A stretch of DNA of 64,000 nucleotides, from positions 1-64,000 of the forward strand of contig NZ_JBBAXC010000012.1 in the NCBI RefSeq assembly GCF_037120725.1. Reading direction: 5' to 3'. This DNA comes from Bacillus spongiae. GTDB lineage: Bacteria; Bacillota; Bacilli; Bacillales; Bacillaceae_K. Below are positions 55,073-64,000 of this stretch, in pieces (positions within the stretch are counted from its first letter, which is position 1; every line of letters starts with the position of its first letter). Position numbers and translations under genes: made by a program. The notes beneath the pieces were generated by a model. It ran no database searches. It saw nothing but the letters and a program-made list of their open reading frames with translations, and was not told where the DNA came from.

Positions 55073-55493
55073 AATATTTTCTGACTCCTACATTCCTAAT
55101 TCGTTTTGTTTTATAAGAAGCTCTATCATTTTCACGGGAATGCTTAGTAATTTCGTCCTATAGTATCTTTTTTTACATTGGACGTAAGAGTGAACATAGA
55201 ATTGTTTTTCTCTTTACTTCTGCCCTCATCACAATAGAACTTGTTCTAACCCTACTTTTTAGCAGTTGTTCCTTTATTCGGTTCCAAAAGAGGATGGCCC
55301 TTTTGTATACAAACTAGCTATTAGTATAGCTCGCGTCAGTAAAGAACATATTTCATGGCAGTGATAACGATTCAACCTGTTATTAAGGGAATAATTGCTA
55401 GGAAGACAACCAAAATATTAAATAGTACTATCCCACCATCTACCACCTAATTACCTTTAAAGTTTTTACTTTTTTTGAAAGGAATTATGAAGA
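55073..55493. other. Intergenic stretch between divergent kynU and HAD genes
   Basis: AT-rich; no open frame with a start and ribosome site on either strand. Confidence 0.45.
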
Positions 55494-56336
55494 ATGGAAA
55501 TAGAAAACATAAAAGTTATCGTCTTTGACCTTGATGGAACACTCTATGAAGATACTCACCATTTTGATTATTATGCCAAAAGGCTAAACGAAAAAGTTAA
55601 TTCCCCCTATAAGGCTCATTTTGGAATTGATTATAAAAAAGCCAAAGACGGCAAACACCCTCTTCGCATTGGGAGAGTATATGATATATATGAAGACCTT
55701 ATTCTCGTTCATCACCATTGCCAAGTAATAGCCGCTTACGAATGGGATGGGAGAGAGGTTCCAAGGGAGAAAGTGACCCACCATTATTTAAGCCCCATCG
55801 TACTAGACTTTGACACCATGCTGAATATTGGTGATTTGTGGTGGATTCCTGCGGCCATTGCTTATCACTATGGAGTTACAAATAATCAAGTAGAAAAGGC
55901 TTTTTTAGAAACGAGAAAGTTTATGATGAGGGATGAATTTCAACTACAAAAAATTGCACACTTTAAAGGAGTTTTACAAGAGCTTCGTGACCACACTAAA
56001 CTCATTTTGCTCACCAATAGTCCAGAGCCTGATAGCAGGGTCATTCTACAAAAACTAGGGCTCCAACATACGTTTCATCGCACAACCTTTCTGGCAAAAA
56101 AACCAATTGATACGAAAAAGCATTTCACAGCAATCAAGCATATATTTGGTGTGAAATATAATGAAATCCTTAGTATAGGAGACAATTGGATAAATGATAT
56201 TCTTCCTGCGGGTGAGCTCGGATGTTTGACCATGTACATAGACCCTCATAACATCGGGCAAGAAAATGCTGCTGATTTAATCGTACCTTCTATTCGAGAT
56301 GTCATTCCCCTCTTAAAAAAACGAACCTGCTTCTAA
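55494..56336 (+). CDS. HAD family hydrolase (unassigned)
   Basis: A 280-residue HAD phosphatase-like protein. The catalytic motif FDLDGTLYEDTHHF is at residues 11-24, LLTNSPEPDSRVI is motif II, LAKKPIDTKKHF motif III and SIGDNWINDILPAGELG motif IV. The cap is unusually long (residues 25-165) and rich in His/Trp/Asp. AAAGGAATT upstream. Substrate not predicted. No partner genes. Confidence 0.82.
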   Translation: MEIENIKVIVFDLDGTLYEDTHHFDYYAKRLNEKVNSPYKAHFGIDYKKAKDGKHPLRIGRVYDIYEDLILVHHHCQVIAAYEWDGREVPREKVTHHYLSPIVLDFDTMLNIGDLWWIPAAIAYHYGVTNNQVEKAFLETRKFMMRDEFQLQKIAHFKGVLQELRDHTKLILLTNSPEPDSRVILQKLGLQHTFHRTTFLAKKPIDTKKHFTAIKHIFGVKYNEILSIGDNWINDILPAGELGCLTMYIDPHNIGQENAADLIVPSIRDVIPLLKKRTCF

Positions 56337-56427
56337 CATTGAAACAGGTTTGTTTGTATATCTTTACTCCCTTTTTGAAAGCCTCCCATACTATTCATTT
56401 CTTTGCTCAAGAAAAAAATAAACATGC

Positions 56428-56486
56428 TTTACTTTTGCAGAATGATTGTATACAATACTAACTGTATTAATACAAATAGTACAGTT
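56428..56486 (+). promoter_or_regulatory. Promoter and GntR-type operator of the ABC operon
   Basis: -35 TTTACT (56428-56433), 17 bases and -10 TACAAT (56451-56456). Overlapping the expected start is AACTGTA - 13 bases - TACAGTT (56460-56486), with an inner 12-bp perfect palindrome TGTATTAATACA (56464-56475). This is a natural target for the GntR protein encoded next. Confidence 0.65.
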
Positions 56487-56512
56487 AAAAGATATACGGA
56501 AGGAGGAAGAAC

Positions 56513-56893
56513 ATGTTTGAGATAGACATCCGAAGTCGAGTCCCCATTTATGAACAACTAGTCCACAACATTAAAGACTTGGTCATAAATGGCGTTCTCT
56601 TACCTGATCAAAAGCTACCGTCTGTACGGAGTTTATCGAAAGAATTGACCGTTAACCCAAATACAATACAAAAGGCCTATCGAGAATTGGAGCGGGAAGG
56701 TTATGTCTATTCACAGCCAGGAAAGGGAAGTTTCGTCGCCCCTCTTCCGTCTTCCTTACAACGTTCAAAACTGGAAGCGGTAAAAGAAGAGATAAGAAAG
56801 CAGATAAGCGAAGCGATCTTCCTCGGCTTAACCGAAGAAGAGGTATTGACGTTATATCACCAAGTAAACCAAGAAATGAAACGGAGGGACTAA
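56513..56893 (+). CDS. GntR family regulator, YtrA subfamily
   Basis: A 126-residue short GntR protein with a winged helix (residues about 10-75: IYEQLVHNIKDLVINGVLLP, SVRSLSKELTVNPNTIQKAY) and a short helical tail instead of a ligand domain, the YtrA form. AAGGAGG is 8 bases from the ATG. It leads an operon with an ABC ATPase and permease and probably represses it through the palindrome upstream. In Bacilli such operons often answer to cell-wall-active compounds. Confidence 0.9.
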   Translation: MFEIDIRSRVPIYEQLVHNIKDLVINGVLLPDQKLPSVRSLSKELTVNPNTIQKAYRELEREGYVYSQPGKGSFVAPLPSSLQRSKLEAVKEEIRKQISEAIFLGLTEEEVLTLYHQVNQEMKRRD

Positions 56894-56895
56894 GA

Positions 56896-57798
56896 GTGAT
56901 TCAGTTAAATCATGTATCCAAAAGCTTTAATAATGAAGAGGCTGTCAAGAAGATCACTTTATCTGTCAATAAAGGGTCGATTTACGGTCTACTCGGCTCC
57001 AATGGAGCTGGCAAAACGACTTTATTGAAAATGATGGCTGGTATATATCGTCCGAATGAAGGGGAAGTAATAATTGAAGAACAACGTATTTATGAAAATA
57101 CAACGTTAAAAGAAAAGGTCATTTTTATTCCTGACACACTTTACTTTCTTCCACATGCGTCGGTAGAACAAATGGCAAGCTACTACCGAAGAATATATCC
57201 TAATTGGAATGAAGAGCGCTACCTTCATCTCCAACAAATTTTCGGAATCGAGCGAAAACAAAAGATTCATAGCCTTTCGAAAGGAATGCAAAGACAAGTT
57301 GCTTTTTGGCTCTCTCTCTCATCTATGCCTCTAGTATTACTGTTAGATGAACCGATTGACGGACTGGATCCGGTCATGAGACGCGAAATAAAAAATTTAC
57401 TGTTTCAAGATGTGGCCGACCGAGGATTAACTATCATTATTTCATCTCACAATTTGCATGAAATAGAAGACCTTTGTGACCATGTCGGCATTATGCATAA
57501 AGGCAAGCTCATTGTAGAAAAAGAACTAGACGATTTAAAGGCCGTTACTCACAAAATTCAAGTCGCATTCCGAAACAAGGAAGACGAAGAAAAAATACAA
57601 CAAAAAGCAAATATCCTTTATCACGAACGACGAGGCAGTATTTCTCTTTTTATCGTGAGAGGGGAGCAAGAAGATGTGGCAAGCAATTTCTCAACCTTCC
57701 AACCACTTGTCATGGATTTATTACCACTCACTTTAGAGGAATTATTTATTTATGAATTGGGGGATCATGGCTATGAAATTAAAAACATCCTTCTTTAA
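56896..57798 (+). CDS. ABC transporter, ATP-binding protein (YtrB-like)
   Basis: A 300-residue ATPase: Walker A GSNGAGKT, LSKGMQRQ signature (a degenerate form of LSGGQ, usual in this group), Walker B LVLLLDEP, switch ISSHNLHEIEDL, plus a C-terminal extension. The GTG start at 56896 has GGAGGGAC upstream, two bases after the regulator's stop. It pairs with the permease gene, which overlaps its end by 26 bases. Confidence 0.9.
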   Translation: MIQLNHVSKSFNNEEAVKKITLSVNKGSIYGLLGSNGAGKTTLLKMMAGIYRPNEGEVIIEEQRIYENTTLKEKVIFIPDTLYFLPHASVEQMASYYRRIYPNWNEERYLHLQQIFGIERKQKIHSLSKGMQRQVAFWLSLSSMPLVLLLDEPIDGLDPVMRREIKNLLFQDVADRGLTIIISSHNLHEIEDLCDHVGIMHKGKLIVEKELDDLKAVTHKIQVAFRNKEDEEKIQQKANILYHERRGSISLFIVRGEQEDVASNFSTFQPLVMDLLPLTLEELFIYELGDHGYEIKNILL

Positions 57799-59236
57799 TA
57801 CCGGTATATTCTTACAGGATTTAAAGCAGCACGGGTGGATATCGCTTCTATACTTTGGTGGACTCTTTTTTGCCATCCCAATCCAATTGCTTCAGCGAAA
57901 TAGTTTTGAAAGCTACAATACAACTATCAACGATAACTTGTTTATAGTTCAAGGTTTTTTTCAATTAATTATCCTTTTTACTGTACCAATCTTAGCTGGT
58001 ATTTTTCTATTCCGTTATCTCCAAGAGAAAAAATCAGCTGACTATATTCATAGTTTACCGATTAGACGAGAGACGCTCTATAGTACTCACCTTATAAGTG
58101 GCTTCTTTCTACTATTAGCCCCTATTTGCCTAACAACCATACTTGTGGCACTAATAACCATTATTCAACCAACGGCTACTTTTTCTTTTTCTTTCGGAAA
58201 TATCGTAACATGGGCTGCCGTATTCTCTTTTTTTACCATTTTTCTCTTCCTATTTACGGTAGTCGTGGGAATGATCACAAGCTTGGGGGTTGTCCAAGGA
58301 ATTTTCACTTATATTTTTCTCGTTCTTCCTACAATGTTAATACAATTAATCCTATATCAATTAGAAACTCACTTATTTGGCTTCCCATCAGGCTACATGA
58401 ATTCGCTAGGAGTGGAGCTTTGGTCACCTCTCTTTACGATTTATAACTATTTTCCTATGGGACGTTTTCCTATAACAATATGGATCATTTATCCCATTCT
58501 CTGTCTAGTACTCATTTGGCTTGGTCTCATCCTTTACCGTATCCGCTCCATTGAGGTGACAAGCCAAGTGATAAACTTCCGTTTATTACAGCCTGTTCTA
58601 AAAGTAGGAGTAACCGTTTGTTCCATGCTACTAGTTGGAGCGTATTATTCAGGTCAATCTGTGTACTTAGGCTATTTTATTGGTGCTATTAGCGGCTATA
58701 TCATTGTTGAAATGGCCTATCAAAAAACATGGAAGATTATAAGTTATCAATCTTTAAAAAGCTTTTTTGGCTATGCTATTGCCTTAAGCAGCATTCTATT
58801 CCTTGTCCAACTCTACCTTAACGACTATGAAGATAGACTACCGAAAAAAAATTCGATTAACGGTGCCTATCTCGGATATAGTCGAATGGACATGGAAGAC
58901 CGGTTAGCAAACGGACAAGAAATATTTACTGATCAAGCAGACTTTATTGATAACGTATTGATCCTGCATGAAATGGCGTTATCTGAAGGAGAACGTTATA
59001 TAAAATCGACTGATCCAGTATATACCGTAATTTCCGAAGATGCTGATGATTTTGCAGTACATACCGTAGGTTACGATGCTCAAGATTTTGTAAATATTTT
59101 CATTGCCTATGAACTGACAAATGGGAAGCTATTCGTACGAGAGTATTTTATACCACTGGATAGCGATGGGAGCATAATGGAGTTTTTAAAAGAAACACGA
59201 GATGACAATAATAATCTAGTAAGTGACCTTAACTGA
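57773..59236 (+). CDS. ABC transporter permease (YtrC/YtrD-like)
   Basis: A 487-residue membrane protein with about ten helices grouped in the first 350 residues (for example IILFTVPILAGIFLFRYLQE and ISLLYFGGLFFAIPIQL) and a C-terminal extracytoplasmic domain of roughly 140 residues rich in acidic residues. KSADYIHSLPIRRETLYSTH is the family's cytoplasmic motif. ATG 57773 has GGGGGA 8 bases upstream. The substrate is not known; export or sensing of antimicrobial compounds is plausible. Confidence 0.85.
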   Translation: MKLKTSFFNTGIFLQDLKQHGWISLLYFGGLFFAIPIQLLQRNSFESYNTTINDNLFIVQGFFQLIILFTVPILAGIFLFRYLQEKKSADYIHSLPIRRETLYSTHLISGFFLLLAPICLTTILVALITIIQPTATFSFSFGNIVTWAAVFSFFTIFLFLFTVVVGMITSLGVVQGIFTYIFLVLPTMLIQLILYQLETHLFGFPSGYMNSLGVELWSPLFTIYNYFPMGRFPITIWIIYPILCLVLIWLGLILYRIRSIEVTSQVINFRLLQPVLKVGVTVCSMLLVGAYYSGQSVYLGYFIGAISGYIIVEMAYQKTWKIISYQSLKSFFGYAIALSSILFLVQLYLNDYEDRLPKKNSINGAYLGYSRMDMEDRLANGQEIFTDQADFIDNVLILHEMALSEGERYIKSTDPVYTVISEDADDFAVHTVGYDAQDFVNIFIAYELTNGKLFVREYFIPLDSDGSIMEFLKETRDDNNNLVSDLN

Positions 59237-59247
59237 TTAAGGGCATG

Positions 59248-59282
59248 ACAAGAGGTATTCATTTCACTAATGAATACCTCTT
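59248..59282 (+). terminator. 15-bp perfect inverted repeat after the ABC operon
   Basis: CAAGAGGTATTCATT / AATGAATACCTCTTG with a 5-base loop. There is no clean T-run after it, so it may be an inefficient terminator or mRNA 3' stabiliser. Confidence 0.65.
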
Positions 59283-60016
59283 GCTTGCTAGTTAGTATTT
59301 TCATCGTGTTTGCTACATATTTATTAAAGGGGAATTATACACTTAGACATGCAAAAAGAGTTCACAGTAAGTGGAAGTTTTACTATCCATATTTTTCAAA
59401 ATACTTCGTTAAAAAAAGGCTAGTCTATCTCGTCATGTAGTCAGATAAGTGTATCCATTTTTCTTTGAAATAGTTAATCTGCAAAGGTCACTTTCACTTT
59501 GACAGATTGCATCAATATGAAATTGATGATCGTTTTTTCTACTAGCTCTTCTAGTAATTGAGTTCCAATATAATAAATAGAATTCGGCACCGACCCTTGA
59601 TACTTATTAACCAATCAAAGGATTAGCTTCAAAATGGCTGTGACGACATAGTCTTTCCTCTTAGTAGCCCCGTTACAAAAATCGTCATAATTTGGTTTCT
59701 ACTTTCTGTTCCTTTCTATCTTTCTGAAAAAACATTGGAAGAGATAGAATATCTATTACATTTATAGTATTCATTATTTCAAATATTACATTGTATTTAG
59801 AAGAAACTGACAGAAAAAATGAAACTTTTTATAGGTTTAAAACGTCTAATATATAGAAAGCCTAAAAGAGAGTGTGGTATATCGGCTAGTAAACGAATCT
59901 ATGAATACCCCACTCATTTAAAAATTTTGACAATTAAATTAATATATGTTATAAAAATGATATATAAAAGTAATATTTGTAACATACATGTAACAATAAA
60001 TTAAAGGAGAGGGAAC
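59283..60016. other. Long AT-rich gap with a possible gene remnant
   Basis: On the minus strand at about 59478-59650 a frame reads VNKYQGSVPNSIYYIGTQLL then EELVEKTIINFILMQSVKVK before a stop; this looks protein-like but has no start. A 61-codon plus frame at 59819-60004 is probably chance. Confidence 0.35.
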
Positions 60017-60775
60017 ATGAAAAAGAAAATTGGACTAATTATTGTATTCACTAGCTTATTCTTAACGGCTGCCTTATTTCATTACCAAGACTCATCCAGT
60101 GCTGTTGCGCCTGAAGAGGTACCAAAGACTGTATTAAACGAGGAGCAGGAGCTAGATCAACAATCTAGCGTAGAGGAAGTAGACTCATTCGTTCAAGTCG
60201 AAAATGTTGAAAATAGTCATACGATTGAAGACGCGGAAACAGTAGAACAAGTACCTAGCTCTTCAAATAATGTCGAAAGTCTTGTAGACGAGGAAGAGCA
60301 ACATACAGAAAGTGGCCAAACGATTGAAAATACTGTACTCGAAGAACAAGCACCTAGTACTTTAGATGAGGAACAAAGTGAAACAATCGAAGCGTCTAAT
60401 GATGTTTCTCTGGATATCGACATAGCCCCAGAAAAAGTTAATCTCATGAACCATGAAAATTTCACTAATTTAGCAAACCTTGCTACTAAACATAACGCCA
60501 CTCTGTTCGGCTATACTAACAGTGACTTTTTCTTCATTGAGAAAGATGGTGAACCTATTTTTGAAATGAGCTTAGGTGCGGCATCTGCTCCATTAAACCA
60601 GTCTGCTATTCTACTAGATTATTTTAGTACCTATACAGATCTAATAGGAATTATGGATAACATCAGCATTGTGGCTGAAACAATGGAACCTGTAACCATA
60701 GATCTTGAAGAAGGAATCGGTTATTCCATCACTATCGAAAATGAAAAGATCGTTGTACTTTATCATTCATGGTGA
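60017..60775 (+). CDS. Secreted or membrane-anchored acidic protein of unknown function
   Basis: 252 residues: an N-terminal hydrophobic segment (IGLIIVFTSLFLTAALFHY) that may be an uncleaved anchor, then an extremely Glu/Gln/Ser-rich stretch (residues about 35-135) and a folded-looking C-terminal domain (NLANLATKHNATLFGYTNSD ... ITIENEKIVVLYHSW). AAAGGAGAGGG precedes the ATG. I do not recognise the family. The acidic linker suggests a surface-exposed stalk. Single gene. Confidence 0.7.
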   Translation: MKKKIGLIIVFTSLFLTAALFHYQDSSSAVAPEEVPKTVLNEEQELDQQSSVEEVDSFVQVENVENSHTIEDAETVEQVPSSSNNVESLVDEEEQHTESGQTIENTVLEEQAPSTLDEEQSETIEASNDVSLDIDIAPEKVNLMNHENFTNLANLATKHNATLFGYTNSDFFFIEKDGEPIFEMSLGAASAPLNQSAILLDYFSTYTDLIGIMDNISIVAETMEPVTIDLEEGIGYSITIENEKIVVLYHSW

Positions 60776-60989
60776 AGAATTAAATAAGGAGAATGAATCA
60801 TTCCTTTATACCGGTCAACATGATTATTTATCTATTCTATTACTTAATTGAATAGACATGAAACATTTTCAAGCAGTCTTAATATGTCCAATTTTCTTAT
60901 ATGATGTCAACTCTTTTATAAATATAATTACAATCACCTATATGTCATTTATGATGAGAGAGTGAGAGCAGCAGCCGCTCTCACTCTCT

Positions 60990-61313
60990 TCATTCAAAAT
61001 AGAGATGAGAATGGTTTTCGCAGCCCGGATTAAAGCTTGCTAAACATAACGGGCAACGGGACTGACACTTCTTATACTGTTCTATGGTCAACTCCTGCTT
61101 GCAATTTCCGCAAAGAATCGCTTTTTCGTTCTGTTCTGCTTTTGACCAAATGATCGGTAAATGATCCGTTAGCTCTTGGTGGCACTGATAGCACGGGTAA
61201 TAGGTTTGGCAGCACTTAAATTTTATAGCGATAATATCTACATTTTTGGCGTAATGTTTACAGCGAGTTTGATGATCCATTTGAACACCTTGAATTACAT
61301 AGTCTTGTTTCAT
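60990..61313 (-). CDS. CHY zinc-finger protein
   Basis: A 107-residue protein of the CHY-type zinc finger family: TRCKHYAKNVDIIAIKFKCC, YPCYQCHQELTDH, CGNCKQELTI and SRCPLCLASFNPGCENHSH give about ten Cys and several His for two or three zinc sites. In Bacilli such proteins are of unknown role. AGGAGTAAGGG precedes the ATG. Single gene. Confidence 0.87.
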   Translation of the reverse strand: MKQDYVIQGVQMDHQTRCKHYAKNVDIIAIKFKCCQTYYPCYQCHQELTDHLPIIWSKAEQNEKAILCGNCKQELTIEQYKKCQSRCPLCLASFNPGCENHSHLYFE

Positions 61314-61435
61314 TTCCCTTACTCCTCTTTGCTCATAATAGAACCTTTCTGTTTTATACGTTTTGTCTATTTTTATAGTCTATTATATAGCTCTATGAAT
61401 GCAAATAAAAAAACAATATTATGAAAATCTTACAT

Positions 61436-61508
61436 AAAAGCGCCCGCATATTCACTCAAACCATGTACCGTTTTCGAAGTACTCTAGAGTGTTTTATGAA
61501 GCGCTTTT
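61436..61508 (+). repeat. Long imperfect inverted repeat upstream of the fatty-acid transporter
   Basis: AAAAGCGC at 61436-61443 pairs with GCGCTTTT at 61501-61508; inner pairing is interrupted. A T-rich tail follows on the plus strand. It could be a terminator or leader structure. Confidence 0.5.
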
Positions 61509-61614
61509 TATATTTTTACAGGCCCTATTGTCGTCATTCAATATTTTTTTGAAAATTTAGTCTTTTGTCATTATCATTTATTTGTTAGCATTTAGAAAAG
61601 AGAGGAGGAATTTG

Positions 61615-62928
61615 ATGTTTACTGTATTAACGTCCTGGTCAAACAAAATGATGCAAAGATACTTACCAGACCCTTTTTTATTCGTCATTTTGTTAACCTT
61701 TGTTGTTTTTGGTTTTGCGTTAATTTTCACCCCTACTAATCCGAAGGATCTTATAACGATTTGGGGAGAGAGCTTCTGGAATCTATTAACCTTTTCAATG
61801 CAAATGGTCTTAATTTTATTAACTGGCTACGTTCTTGCTAGTAGTCCTCTTTTTAAAAAAGCACTTTCATTTCTCGCAAGCTTCGCCACATCACCAGGCT
61901 CAGCTATTATACTAGTCACACTAATCTCTTTGCTTGCTAGCTGGATTAATTGGGGCTTCGGACTTGTCATTGGGGCACTTTTTGCAAAAGAACTTGCCCG
62001 CCAAGTGAAAGGAGTCGATTATCGTTTATTAATTGCAAGTGCCTATTCTGGATTTATTATTTGGCACGGTGGACTCGCTGGCTCGATTCCCCTTACCATT
62101 GCAACAGAGGGGCATTTCTCAACGGACTTAATTGGCATTATTCCAACAAGTGAAACCATCTTCTCGAGCTTTAACCTCTTCATTATTTTGGCCATTGTTA
62201 TCATACTCCCCATTGTAAATCGCCTAATGTATAACAAAGATCAATCATTTACAATCGATCCAGCATTGCTAGACGAAGCTCCCCCCATTGCTGCCACTTC
62301 ATCGACATCACCTGCTGACAAAATGGAAAATAGCTTTGTTTTATCAATGTTAATCGGGGGACTAGGGTTACTATTTGTTGTTATTTATTTCTCCGCTAAT
62401 GGGTTTGAACTAAATTTAAATATTGTCAACTTTGCCTTTTTATTTTTAGGTATTTTGTTTCACGGACGTCCAAAAAACTTCCTAGCCTCCGTGAATAATG
62501 CCGTAAAAGGTTCTAGTGGAATTATTATTCAATTTCCTTTTTATGCTGGAATTATGGGCATGATGGTATCTTCGGGACTCGCAGAGAAAATGTCCTCTTG
62601 GTTTGTTTCCTTTTCAACTGAGCTCACTTTTCCATTATTTACTTTTATTAGTGCTGGAATTATTAATTTTTTTGTTCCATCAGGTGGAGGTCAATGGGCC
62701 GTGCAAGCTCCTATCATGTTACCAGCAGGGGCAGAGCTTGGGATTAAGCCATCCGTAACAGCTATGGCCGTAGCTTGGGGAGATGCTTGGACAAACTTAA
62801 TACAACCCTTTTGGGCTCTACCAGCATTAGCGATTGCAGGATTAAAAGCAAAGGATATTATGGGATTTTGTTTAATTAATCTATTTGTTACCGGTGTAAT
62901 TATAGGAGTAGCCTTTATATTTGTGTAA
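61615..62928 (+). CDS. Short-chain fatty acid transporter (AtoE family)
   Basis: A 437-residue membrane protein with about eleven helices: LPDPFLFVILLTFVVFGFAL, SWINWGFGLVIGALFAKELA, INFFVPSGGGQWAVQAP and WGDAWTNLIQPFWALPAL are diagnostic. It probably takes up short-chain fatty acids such as acetoacetate or butyrate. ATG 61615 has GGAGGA 8 bases upstream; the longer frame from 61582 lacks a site. Single gene; no CoA-transferase pair is next to it. Confidence 0.9.
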   Translation: MFTVLTSWSNKMMQRYLPDPFLFVILLTFVVFGFALIFTPTNPKDLITIWGESFWNLLTFSMQMVLILLTGYVLASSPLFKKALSFLASFATSPGSAIILVTLISLLASWINWGFGLVIGALFAKELARQVKGVDYRLLIASAYSGFIIWHGGLAGSIPLTIATEGHFSTDLIGIIPTSETIFSSFNLFIILAIVIILPIVNRLMYNKDQSFTIDPALLDEAPPIAATSSTSPADKMENSFVLSMLIGGLGLLFVVIYFSANGFELNLNIVNFAFLFLGILFHGRPKNFLASVNNAVKGSSGIIIQFPFYAGIMGMMVSSGLAEKMSSWFVSFSTELTFPLFTFISAGIINFFVPSGGGQWAVQAPIMLPAGAELGIKPSVTAMAVAWGDAWTNLIQPFWALPALAIAGLKAKDIMGFCLINLFVTGVIIGVAFIFV

Positions 62929-63256
62929 CCATTCGTTTAATAGTTGGTGAAAGATTTCCTAATAATGCTAATTCTTCTCTATACTTAAGATTATTTTCAA
63001 ACCCGTAATTGCGGATTTAGTCCAGACTTCAAATAGTCGTTCACCTTTTTTAATTATTTACTATGACAATAGATTATCTAGCAGAGTGACGTCTTGCACT
63101 TTTGTCTAAACAAAAAGTCGTTTATATCACTTCTTAACTGGAAAAACTTTAGGTAAGGAGCATTTTAATACGCTCGCACATTTGCTATAATAGACCATTA
63201 TACTTTGTAGCTTTTGTTCTTTAACACATATACATAAAAGGGAAAGGTTGATTTAG
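62929..63256. other. Leader region upstream of glnS
   Basis: No open frame of interest. A TATAAT at 63186-63191 with a poor -35 TTTTAA (63163-63168, 17-base spacer) is the likely glnS promoter. I see no T-box antiterminator sequence. Confidence 0.45.
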
Positions 63257-64000
63257 TTGGAAAACTCTAACTTTATTAAAACGATTATGAAAGAAGATTT
63301 AGAGTCAGGAAAGCACAGTGAAATTATTACTCGTTTTCCACCTGAACCAAATGGTTACCTTCATATCGGTCATGCAAAATCGATTGTAATCAATTTTGGA
63401 CTAGCAGAAGAATTTAACGGTACTGCAAATTTACGCTTTGATGATACAAACCCATTAAAAGAAGATCAGGAATATGTCGATTCGATGAAAGAAGACATAT
63501 CTTGGCTTGGCTATGAATGGGATAACCTCTTCTTTGCTTCTAATTATTTTGATGAAATGTACGAACGTGCAGTTTTATTGATTAAAAAAGAAAAAGCATA
63601 TGTTGATGACTTAACAGCAGAAGAAATACGTGAATATCGTGGTACACTAACGGAAGGAGGAAAGGAAAGTCCTTTCCGCAATCGTTCTGTTGAAGAGAAT
63701 CTTGACTTGTTTGAACGAATGAAAAACGGCGAGTTTGAAAATGGAAGCAAAGTATTACGTGCAAAGATAGACATGAGCTCACCTAATATTAATTTACGTG
63801 ACCCTGTTTTATACCGTGTCTCTCATACGTCTCATCACAATACAGGGGATAAATGGTGTATTTATCCGATGTATGATTTTGCTCACCCTATTGAGGATGC
63901 TATTGAAAATGTTACACACTCCTTATGTACAACAGAGTTTGAAGATCATCGCCCATTGTATAATTGGGTCATCAAAGAGTGTGAAATGAACAGCCAACCT
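63257..64000 (+). CDS. glnS: Glutaminyl-tRNA synthetase (partial, runs off the window)
   Basis: Charges tRNA-Gln with glutamine. The first 248 residues are visible: the class I HIGH motif in [15 protein letters not shown] near residues 33-47 and [19 protein letters not shown] are typical of GlnRS rather than GluRS, as is IRYPDP-like [20 protein letters not shown]. The start is TTG at 63257 with GGAAAGG 9 bases upstream. Most Bacilli lack GlnRS and use GatCAB, so this gene is of interest. Confidence 0.9.
   Translation, partial: MENSNFIKTIMKEDLESGKHSEIITRFPPEPNGYLHIGHAKSIVINFGLAEEFNGTANLRFDDTNPLKEDQEYVDSMKEDISWLGYEWDNLFFASNYFDEMYERAVLLIKKEKAYVDDLTAEEIREYRGTLTEGGKESPFRNRSVEENLDLFERMKNGEFENGSKVLRAKIDMSSPNINLRDPVLYRVSHTSHHNTGDKWCIYPMYDFAHPIEDAIENVTHSLCTTEFEDHRPLYNWVIKECEMNSQP

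Noticed and set aside
59819-60004. 61-codon plus-strand frame upstream of the acidic secreted protein
   Set aside because: AT-driven composition and no ribosome site.

Overview
The window is a low-GC chromosomal segment of an endospore-forming member of the Bacillaceae. Evidence for this: the spore cortex hydrolase/coat pair cwlJ-gerQ, coproheme decarboxylase hemQ, bacillithiol deacetylase bshB2 with its yojF partner, BirA-, TreR- and CcpA-type control sites, AGGAGG-type ribosome sites and many TTG/GTG starts. I cannot name the species. No rRNA, tRNA, CRISPR array or prophage was seen.

Layout. 1-6.7 kb: 3' end of a transposase, then pta, hemQ, cwlJ-gerQ, and a leftward ywdK-ywdI-K+ channel-small Cys protein-ung block that ends in a wrecked DUF4230 gene. 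7-16.3 kb: yojF-bshB2, pncA, a TetR-controlled ABC-2 exporter, a Cof-type HAD phosphatase, an orphan pair of peptide/nickel-type permeases and a YjiH-like membrane protein. 16.8-22.3 kb: an alkylation-damage island (adaA, a short Ada-like zinc protein, AlkD-like and AlkA glycosylases, an SPL-type radical SAM protein, ogt and a PF09859-type 2-oxoglutarate oxygenase). Three promoters in it share one 27-bp operator with identical spacing to the -10 box. One of them fronts the relic of a second adaA, directly ahead of ogt. 22.7-29.6 kb: threonine catabolism (kbl-tdh), lactate permease, a second AlkD-like protein and membrane proteins. 29.7-36.2 kb: topB and the trehalose operon treP-treA-treR. 36.2-45 kb: an HD-GYP protein, a secreted protein, an alanine/glycine symporter, a polar amino-acid ABC transporter whose binding-protein gene carries an amber codon, an ECF sigma gene with an ochre codon beside its probable anti-sigma gene, a gene remnant and a lipoprotein. 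45-51 kb: two copies of a 110-bp repeat, one forming the 3' end of an alpha-glucosidase gene, then bioY-bioB, a pgmB-like gene and a Rieske/FAD oxidoreductase. 51-64 kb: a DinB protein, a kynurenine operon (kynU-kynB-kynA), a HAD protein, a GntR-ABC operon, a secreted acidic protein, a CHY zinc finger, a short-chain fatty-acid transporter and the start of glnS.

How it fits together. The alkylation island looks like a self-contained adaptive response: AdaA would sense methylphosphotriesters and switch on itself, ogt and the oxygenase through the shared box, while the two glycosylases form a separate pair. Sugar use (trehalose, alpha-glucosides) and amino-acid catabolism (Thr, Trp) are well represented. 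At least four genes are broken (DUF4230, second adaA, binding protein, sigma factor), which suggests relaxed selection here or, for the single-base cases, possible sequence errors.
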